Positions 58,949 to 64,000 of a stretch of DNA of 64,000 nt are shown one piece after another. The notes under the pieces were generated by a model. It was not told where the DNA came from and ran no database searches. It worked only from the letters and a program-made list of their open reading frames with translations. The position numbers and the translations under genes were made by a program. This stretch comes from Streptomyces sp. ISL-100. GTDB lineage: Bacteria; Actinomycetota; Actinomycetes; Streptomycetales; Streptomycetaceae. The first letter of the stretch is position 1. The number at the start of each line of letters is the position of its first letter. The stretch is from NCBI RefSeq assembly GCF_018614615.1, contig NZ_JAGGOK010000069.1, forward strand, positions 62,001 to 126,000, written 5' to 3'.

Positions 58949-60307
58949 TTACACGCGCGAAAGCCGCTTCAGCAACAAGGCGGACGCGACGGGCCTCGCG
59001 CCCGATTTGGCGACTCCGTCGGCGACTTCGCGGTCCGTGGACACCACGACCACGGGCCGCCCCGGCGGTTCCGCCCGTACGAGCTGCCTGATGAGCTCGT
59101 CAGCGGTCACCCCCGGCTTGCTGAACAGCACCCGCACTCCGCGCGGCGGCGCGAGCAGCACCGGCGCCACCAGTTCCGCGCCGTCGAAGACGCACGTCAC
59201 CTCGGCGCCCGTCTGCGCCGCGAGCATCGAGAGGCCGCCGAGGAGCCGCAGCCGCTGCTTGTCGAGCGGCATCTGCGGATAGCCCGTCTTGGTGACGTTG
59301 TAGCCGTCCACGACCAGATGACACTGCGGCAGTTCGAGGAGCTGGTCGAGCAGCGCCGGGTCGGTCTCGGACAGCGCCCTGGCCGCGATGTCCTTGGGGG
59401 TCATACGGCCCGGCTCGACGGCGTCCACCGTGTCGGCGGGATGCACGGACGCGGGCGGCAGGGCCAGCTCGCGGCGCAGCCCCTGGGCGGCCTCCAGCAC
59501 CGTGTCGAGCAGCAGCCGCACCCGCATGTCCTCGATGCTGCGGCCCTCGCGCACCGCCCTGCGGCTCGCCTCGACGGACGCCTCCGCCTCGCCGAGGCGG
59601 GTCCGCAGCCGCCGGGACTCGCTTTCGGCGGCGGTGACCCGGGCGGCGGCATCGGACTTGAGTGCCTCGGTCTCGGCGTTCGTACGTCGCAAGGCGGCCT
59701 CGCCGCGCTTCACATCACTCAGCGCGCTGCGCAGTTTCCGGCTGAGTACGTCGGCTTCCTTGCGGGCGGCCTCCAGCTCCGTGCGGAGCCGCTCCGTCTC
59801 GCTCTTCGTGTGCTCGCGCGCGTGCGCGAGCTCCTCGCGCAGCCGCTCCAGCTCCCGCTGGGCGGCCTCGTCGGCACGCTCGGCATCCGCCCGCAGGGCC
59901 TCCTCGCCCGCGGCGGCCACCAGCTTGACCCAGCCGACGGGACGCAGGACGTACGCGGCGGCGGCCACATCGGCGGGGTCGGCGGCGGCCGGCGGGGAGC
60001 CGGACTCCAGCGCGCGACACAGCTCGGGCTGCGCCTCGCGCAGCTTCTCGCCGATGCGCTGGCGGAACAGCGAGTCGCCCTCCAGGGCAGCCGCCATCGC
60101 GTTGCCGGCGAACTTGGCGCGCCGGGTCGGGGTAAAACGGGCGTACTGCCTCAGCTGGGACGGAAGTTCGGCGACGGTGAGGCCGCCGAACGCGTCCGAG
60201 ACCAGTGCGACGACCTTGTGCCGTACACCTTCGGGCAGCGGGCGGTCGAGCACCTCGGCGTCGTCCCCGGCCGGTCCGGCCGGTTCAGCGCCGCTTGCAT
60301 GCTCCAC
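58949..60307 (-). CDS. NYN (YacP-like) domain RNA-binding protein
   Basis: 452 residues. The N-terminal third is helical, a long Arg/Glu/Ala coiled coil spans about 130-260, and a C-terminal NYN/PIN-like domain begins CHLVVDGYNVTKTGYPQMP with conserved Asp and ends with VVSTDREVADGVAKSGARPV, typical of YacP/Rae1-like ribonucleases. It may cleave RNA or ribosome-bound mRNA. GTG 60307 is the first start. The target is unknown. Confidence 0.85.
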   Translation of the reverse strand: MEHASGAEPAGPAGDDAEVLDRPLPEGVRHKVVALVSDAFGGLTVAELPSQLRQYARFTPTRRAKFAGNAMAAALEGDSLFRQRIGEKLREAQPELCRALESGSPPAAADPADVAAAAYVLRPVGWVKLVAAAGEEALRADAERADEAAQRELERLREELAHAREHTKSETERLRTELEAARKEADVLSRKLRSALSDVKRGEAALRRTNAETEALKSDAAARVTAAESESRRLRTRLGEAEASVEASRRAVREGRSIEDMRVRLLLDTVLEAAQGLRRELALPPASVHPADTVDAVEPGRMTPKDIAARALSETDPALLDQLLELPQCHLVVDGYNVTKTGYPQMPLDKQRLRLLGGLSMLAAQTGAEVTCVFDGAELVAPVLLAPPRGVRVLFSKPGVTADELIRQLVRAEPPGRPVVVVSTDREVADGVAKSGARPVASALLLKRLSRV

Positions 60308-60343
60308 AATCCGTCACCCCACTACCCTTTCGGGCCGGTCCGC

Positions 60344-60586
60344 TCAGGAGCCGGCGCCCGGCCTGTCCACCAGTTCGATCTGGTCCACCGCGTTGCACCA
60401 GCGGCAGCGCACGGACTCGATGGTCTCACTGACCACCTCGCGTTCTTCGACCTTCGGCTCTCCGGCCAGGTCGAGGTGGACGTACTCGATCACCTTCGAC
60501 GAGCGGGTCACATCGAAACGCGTGAGATTGCCGCACAGGGCGCAGCGCCACCGGGTCTCGGCAGTCGGCAGGGGAACCGTGGTCAT
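60344..60586 (-). CDS. Small zinc-ribbon-like protein
   Basis: 80 residues with two CxxC pairs, CALC (15-18) and CRWC (61-64), separated by a beta-rich segment. The arrangement suggests one zinc ribbon. No enzymatic motif. AGAGGAC precedes the ATG. Upstream of and on the same strand as the NYN gene, 36 bp away, so possibly cotranscribed with it. Confidence 0.8.
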   Translation of the reverse strand: MTTVPLPTAETRWRCALCGNLTRFDVTRSSKVIEYVHLDLAGEPKVEEREVVSETIESVRCRWCNAVDQIELVDRPGAGS

Positions 60587-60726
60587 CGTGCGTCCTCTTT
60601 CATCGTGCCTACTGCCCGTAACCCTACGGCCTCACGGGTACCCCCTGCGGCGGACCGTCCACGGTGCGGGACGGGGCCCGGCGAGGCGGTCTGTCCTGGC
60701 CGGTCCCGTTACGGGATGATCCGGGC

Positions 60727-61437
60727 ATGATCAATTGGCGAGAAGCGGCGCGGGGGCCCGTGGTGACACACGGCGCGATCGGTCTGTGCTGCCTGATCTT
60801 CGTCATCGGCCCTCTCTCGGGGCTCAATGCGGTCTACGGCACCGGCGACTTCCTCCTCGCCGCGCAGAGCGGATATTTCGAGCGCTGGGGTGTCATCCCG
60901 AGCGAACTGCTGAGCGGCGCCCCGGCCGCGCTCGTCACCCCGCTGACCGCCCTGTTCGTACACGGCAGCTGGCTGCATCTGCTGGGCAACATGCTTTTCC
61001 TGTTCGTCTTCGGGGCGATGGCCGAGGAACGGATGGGCCGCATGCAGTTCGCCCTGCTCTATGTGGGCTGCGGCTACCTGGCCCTCGTCGTGTACGCCGT
61101 CGCCCATGCCGGCTCGGACCAGACGCTGGTGGGGGCCTCGGGAGCGATCTCGGCGGTGCTCGGCGCCTTCCTCTATCTCTTTCCCCGAGCACGCGTCACG
61201 AGCCTGTTTCCCTTCCTCTTCTTCCTGCCGCTGCGCTTACCCGCCTGGATCGTGCTGATCTTCTGGTTCGTCCTGCAGTGGCTGGCCGCGCGGAGCGCCG
61301 GTTCGGGCCCCGGGGTGGCGTATCTCGCGCATGTGGCGGGGTTCTGCGCGGGCTTCCTCTACGCCTGGGGGCGTAGCCGGCGTACGACTAGAGTGAGAGC
61401 CTCAGCGCCGGCCACCGAGGGAGAAAGCCAACCGTGA
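60727..61437 (+). CDS. Rhomboid-family intramembrane serine protease
   Basis: 236 residues with six or seven helices. Catalytic Ser138 is in GASGAIS and His202 in AHVAGF; the HGSWLHLLGNM motif (about 79-89) supports the fold. It cuts membrane-spanning substrates within the bilayer. ATG 60727 is chosen because family sequence follows; no ribosome-binding site is clear. Its stop overlaps the next gene start (GTGA). Confidence 0.92.
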   Translation: MINWREAARGPVVTHGAIGLCCLIFVIGPLSGLNAVYGTGDFLLAAQSGYFERWGVIPSELLSGAPAALVTPLTALFVHGSWLHLLGNMLFLFVFGAMAEERMGRMQFALLYVGCGYLALVVYAVAHAGSDQTLVGASGAISAVLGAFLYLFPRARVTSLFPFLFFLPLRLPAWIVLIFWFVLQWLAARSAGSGPGVAYLAHVAGFCAGFLYAWGRSRRTTRVRASAPATEGESQP

Positions 61438-61715
61438 TCACCGCGATCGTGCTCATCAAGACCAGCGTGGACCGGATCCCCGAGATCGCCGAGTCGATCG
61501 CCGCGCTGGAAAGCGTCAGCGAAGTCTTCTCGGTCACCGGTACGTACGACCTGATCGCCATGGTCCGCGTCGCCAAGCACGACGACCTGGCGGATGTCAT
61601 CCCCGGCCGGATCAGCAAGATCCCCGGCGTCGAGGGCACCGACACGCATGTCGCTTTCCGTACGTACTCGCAGCACGACCTGGAAGCGGCCTTCGCGATC
61701 GGTCTCGACGCGTAA
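61434..61715 (+). CDS. Lrp/AsnC ligand-binding (RAM) domain protein
   Basis: 93 residues forming only the C-terminal amino-acid sensing domain of Lrp/AsnC (IVLIKTSVDRIPEIAESIAAL; VSEVFSVTGTYDLIAMVRV); there is no DNA-binding helix-turn-helix. Such stand-alone proteins form oligomers and may be effectors or regulators of partners. Coupled to rhomboid by GTGA overlap. Confidence 0.9.
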   Translation: MITAIVLIKTSVDRIPEIAESIAALESVSEVFSVTGTYDLIAMVRVAKHDDLADVIPGRISKIPGVEGTDTHVAFRTYSQHDLEAAFAIGLDA

Positions 61716-61723
61716 GGCCCGCG

Positions 61724-61757
61724 CTCCGGACACCCGGCTGCTCCGGACACCCGGCTG
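61724..61757 (+). repeat. Perfect 17-bp tandem duplication
   Basis: CTCCGGACACCCGGCTG occurs twice in a row (61724-61740 and 61741-61757) just after the Lrp-type gene. No clear role; possibly a recent slippage. Confidence 0.85.
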
Positions 61758-61767
61758 CTGACCGAAA

Positions 61768-61813
61768 CCCGCTCGGCCGCGTCGGTGAGTCCTCACAGAC
61801 GCGGCCGAGCGGG
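61768..61813. terminator. Bidirectional terminator
   Basis: A perfect 16-bp stem CCCGCTCGGCCGCGTC and its complement with a 14-nt loop, between converging Lrp and aminotransferase genes. Confidence 0.85.
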
Positions 61814-61842
61814 TACTGCGTGCTTCGAGAGCTTGTACGGCG

Positions 61843-63216
61843 TCAGACCGCCGGGACGCAACGGCCTTCCTCGGTACGGTAGTTCCACTTCGCGCCGTCC
61901 TTGACGAGCTCCTTGACGGCGCCCACGAACCGCTCGACGTGCTCGTCGGGCGTACCGGCGCCGAAGCTCACGCGGATCGCGTTCAGCGAGCGCTCGCCCG
62001 GCTCGGCCTCCGGCGCACCGCACTCCCCCGGGTCCTGCGGGTCGCTGCCGAGCAGGGTGCGGACCAGCGGGTGGGCGCAGAAGAGGCCGTCCCGTACGCC
62101 GATTCCGTACTCGGCGGAGAGCGCGGCGGCGAAGTGCGAGCTGTTCCAGCCGTCGACGACGAAGGAGATGACGCCGACGCGCGGGGCGTCGTCACCGAAG
62201 AGGGAGAGCACCCTCACCGCGTCGACCTCGGCCAGCCCCTCCAGCACCTTCGTCACGAGCTGCTGCTCGCGCTCCACCAGCGAGTCGAAGCCCGCCTCTG
62301 TCAGCGCCTTGCAGGCGGAGGCGATCGAGTACACGCCGATGACGTTGGGCGAACCGGCCTCGTGGCGGGCGGCCGTGGTGTGCCATTCGACGTCCACGCC
62401 GCCGTCGGCGCGGCGTGCGACCTTGCGCGAGGCGCCGCCGCCCGCGAGGTACGGCTCGGCGCTCTGGAGCCAGTCGGCGCGGCCCGCGAGCACTCCGGAG
62501 CCGAACGGCGCGTACAGCTTGTGCCCGGAGAAGGCGACCCAGTCGACGTCCAACTCCGCGATGTTCAGCGGGTGGTGGGGCGCGAGCTGCGCGGCGTCCA
62601 GCACGATCCGCGCGCCGTGGGCGTGAGCGGCGGCGGCGAGCTCCTTGACCGGCCACAGCTCGCCGGTGACGTTCGACGCGCCGGTCACGCAGACGAGCGC
62701 GGGGCCGTACGGGTCACGGTCGGCCAGGGCGCGCTCCAGGGTCTCGACGGCCTGGGCCGGAGTGCGGGGCGCGTTCAGGAAGTTGACCTCCGCGTCGCGC
62801 CAGGGCAGCAGCGAGGCATGGTGCTCGGTCTCGAAGACGAACACCTGGCAGTCGGCGGGGAGGGCCGCGGCCAGCAGGTTGAGCGAGTCGGTCGTCGAGC
62901 GGGTGAAGACGACCTGGTCACTCTCGCGGCAGCCAAGGAACTCGGCGACGGTGGCGCGGCTGTTCTCGAAGAGGTCCGTCGACAGCTGCGAGAGGTACCC
63001 GGCGCCGCGGTGCACGCTGCCGTAGTACGGGGCGTACGCCGCGACGTCGTCCCACACGCGCTGGAGGGCCGGGGCGCTGGCCGCGTAGTCGAGAGCGGCG
63101 TAGGTGACCTCGCCACCCGTCACGAGCGGCACGAGGACATCTCGCCCGAGAACGGGCAGGGTCCCTGAAATATCACGACAAACAGTCTGGTCGGCGGCAG
63201 CGGTGGGGACAGACAT
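61843..63216 (-). CDS. Class V aminotransferase (cysteine desulfurase-like)
   Basis: 457-residue PLP enzyme: His132 (TEHHASLLPW), Asp207 (VLDAAQLAPHH) and the Schiff-base Lys233 in FSGHKLYAP. It is related to cysteine desulfurases and selenocysteine lyases, but the C-terminal loop lacks the usual active-site Cys of SufS or IscS. Control by a SAM-type riboswitch predicts a role in sulfur amino acid metabolism. GGGAG precedes the ATG. Confidence 0.88.
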   Translation of the reverse strand: MSVPTAAADQTVCRDISGTLPVLGRDVLVPLVTGGEVTYAALDYAASAPALQRVWDDVAAYAPYYGSVHRGAGYLSQLSTDLFENSRATVAEFLGCRESDQVVFTRSTTDSLNLLAAALPADCQVFVFETEHHASLLPWRDAEVNFLNAPRTPAQAVETLERALADRDPYGPALVCVTGASNVTGELWPVKELAAAAHAHGARIVLDAAQLAPHHPLNIAELDVDWVAFSGHKLYAPFGSGVLAGRADWLQSAEPYLAGGGASRKVARRADGGVDVEWHTTAARHEAGSPNVIGVYSIASACKALTEAGFDSLVEREQQLVTKVLEGLAEVDAVRVLSLFGDDAPRVGVISFVVDGWNSSHFAAALSAEYGIGVRDGLFCAHPLVRTLLGSDPQDPGECGAPEAEPGERSLNAIRVSFGAGTPDEHVERFVGAVKELVKDGAKWNYRTEEGRCVPAV

Positions 63217-63316
63217 GGCGAACTCCCGAAAAAGGCAGGCGAATTCCCCGCGCCGGCGGATACGCGGCAGCGCTGGAGAAAAAGAAAGGGGTGTGCGAAG
63301 AAGGGGCGAAAAGGCC

Positions 63317-63337
63317 CTATCGCATTCGCTTGCTCAC
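63317..63337 (-). CDS. Possible six-codon upstream ORF (VSKRMR)
   Basis: GTG AGC AAG CGA ATG CGA TAG, with GGGAG 6 nt before the GTG, lies between the riboswitch and the aminotransferase. It could act in attenuation, for instance by ribosome stalling, but may be chance. Confidence 0.3.
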   Translation of the reverse strand: MSKRMR

Positions 63338-63387
63338 AAGAGGCTCCCTGAGAACCAGGACCCCAAGTCTTCGAGGGGTCCGCGCTT

Positions 63388-63493
63388 GCCGTAGACCTTT
63401 CTGTCTACGGCCTGGTCTTCACCCGGGGCACCCCGCCACGGACGGAGGGTTGCCGGACAGCAAGCCGGGGCCAAAACGCTGTCACTCATGACC
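63388..63493 (-). promoter_or_regulatory. SAM-IV type riboswitch
   Basis: In the minus-strand RNA, GGTCATGAGTG at the 5' side, CCCCGGCTTGCTGTCCGG, CAACCCTCC, GGGGTGCCCCGGGTGA and GACC closing the first stem match the SAM-IV aptamer found in Streptomyces. A further perfect 9-bp hairpin (GCCGTAGAC, 63388-63411) follows, which is likely the additional pseudoknot or regulatory arm. It sits about 170 nt before the gene, so control would be through the intervening sequence. Confidence 0.8.
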
Positions 63494-63530
63494 TGGTAAG
63501 CATCTTGCCACACGATCAAGAAGACGCAAG

Positions 63531-63555
63531 GCGTAGTCCAGACTTTGGACTACGC
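63531..63555 (-). terminator. trpD terminator
   Basis: Perfect 10-bp stem GCGTAGTCCA/TGGACTACGC with loop GACTT, 22 bp after the trpD stop and upstream of the riboswitch promoter. Confidence 0.75.
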
Positions 63556-63577
63556 TCGCGTCACACACCATCCGCAC

Positions 63578-64000
63578 TCAGCTGTTGCTGGCAGCCACCC
63601 AGCGCTCCAGCGCGGCCCGCGCCGCCCCCGAGTCGATCGCCTCGGCGGCCTTGGCGATCCCCGCCGCGAGCTGGTCGTTCAGGGACGCGTCCGTCGGATC
63701 CAGCGCGACCAGCGCCGCCGCCGTGTTCAGCAGCACCGCATCGCGCACCGGACCGGTCTCGCCGCCCAGCAGCCGCCTCGCGACGTCCGCGTTGTACGAC
63801 GCGTCCGCGCCGCGCAGCGCCTCGACGGGCACCATCTCCAGGCCCACGTCGCGAGGGTCGAAGGCCTGCTCCGTGACCGCTCCGTTCCGTACGATCCACA
63901 CCCGCGAGGTTGCGGTCGTGGTCAGCTCGTCGAGACCGTCGTCGCCCCGGAAGACGAGCGCGGAGTTCCCCCGGTCGGCGAGAACACCCGCCACGATGGG
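63578..64000 (-). CDS. trpD: Anthranilate phosphoribosyltransferase, C-terminal part
   Basis: The visible 140 residues are the C-terminal third of TrpD, which transfers phosphoribose to anthranilate. GDDGLDELT (about residues 18-26 of the visible piece), DPRDVGL and the ending LLNTAAALVAL are typical. The start is beyond the right edge. It is the only trp gene near this end, 24 kb from the fused trpEG. Confidence 0.95.
   Translation of the reverse strand, partial: PIVAGVLADRGNSALVFRGDDGLDELTTTATSRVWIVRNGAVTEQAFDPRDVGLEMVPVEALRGADASYNADVARRLLGGETGPVRDAVLLNTAAALVALDPTDASLNDQLAAGIAKAAEAIDSGAARAALERWVAASNS

Noticed and set aside
1..64000. Search for tRNA, rRNA, CRISPR, IS elements, prophage and biosynthetic clusters
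   Set aside because: No cloverleaf-like gene, array, transposase, integrase or assembly-line enzyme was seen; the region is a stable chromosomal core.

Overview
This window is a stretch of a Streptomyces (or very close actinomycete) chromosome core. The evidence is very high GC with strong third-position bias, many GTG starts, 4-bp ATGA/GTGA stop-start overlaps, and a gene order that, from memory and not from a search, matches the S. coelicolor region from about SCO2086 (murD) to SCO2147 (trpD). I saw no insertion sequence, prophage, CRISPR array, tRNA or rRNA, and no secondary-metabolite cluster.

Layout. (a) 1-8700, minus strand: the division and cell-wall operon rsmH-ftsL-ftsI-murE-murF-mraY-murD, read leftwards from one good promoter and a structured leader; murD runs off the left edge. 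(b) 8840-14531, plus strand: beta-carbonic anhydrase, then a coupled MoxR ATPase / DUF58 / transglutaminase trio. (c) 14665-16737, minus strand: DUF3040 protein, methyltransferase, HEPN-like protein. (d) 16891-20418: degenerate ABC ATPase / YhgE-Pip membrane protein / TetR operon with a palindromic operator. (e) 20823-29540: FAD oxidoreductase, a Tyr/Gln-rich membrane protein, metF, thiE, an Rv2175c-type DNA-binding protein, an FAD-dependent reductase, and thiO-thiS-thiG behind a TPP riboswitch. (f) 29781-36869: PASTA Ser/Thr kinase, endonuclease IV, a short membrane-protein piece beside a CsoR-like palindrome, a molybdopterin oxidoreductase, bacterioferritin and its [2Fe-2S] ferredoxin with an iron box, and class II DAHP synthase. 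(g) 36921-47625: TetR regulator with two operators, the Trp-rich leader peptide and attenuator ahead of a fused TrpE-TrpG, a phosphofructokinase with pyrophosphate-type residues, the MacRS two-component pair, acyltransferase, esterase, EEP nuclease, ROK glucokinase and its upstream neighbour. (h) 47708-58640: ArsA-like ATPase plus SRPBCC protein, phosphoesterase, long-chain acyl-CoA ligase, GT4 and polyprenol-type glycosyltransferases, metallopeptidase-like lipoprotein, and two tandem NlpC/P60 cell-wall hydrolases. (i) 58949-64000: NYN-domain RNA-binding protein, zinc ribbon, rhomboid, Lrp-type sensor domain, a class V aminotransferase behind a SAM-IV type riboswitch, and the start of trpD.

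Themes. Envelope biogenesis dominates: peptidoglycan precursors, division, P60 hydrolases, PASTA kinase, lipid and mannosyl-type transferases. A second theme is aromatic, thiamine and sulfur metabolism, controlled by RNA devices: a TPP riboswitch, a SAM riboswitch and a trp attenuator. A third is leaderless transcription: about ten genes have a TANNNT box 6-8 nt before the start codon and no ribosome-binding site.

No wholly new system is evident. The best leads are the roughly 105-nt structured leader of the division operon, the ABC and ArsA ATPases that lack the usual Walker lysine, the aminotransferase leader that combines a SAM riboswitch with a possible six-codon upstream ORF, the short ORF beside a CsoR-like operator, and the substrate choice of the phosphofructokinase. 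All calls rest on reading motifs and context; no database was searched.
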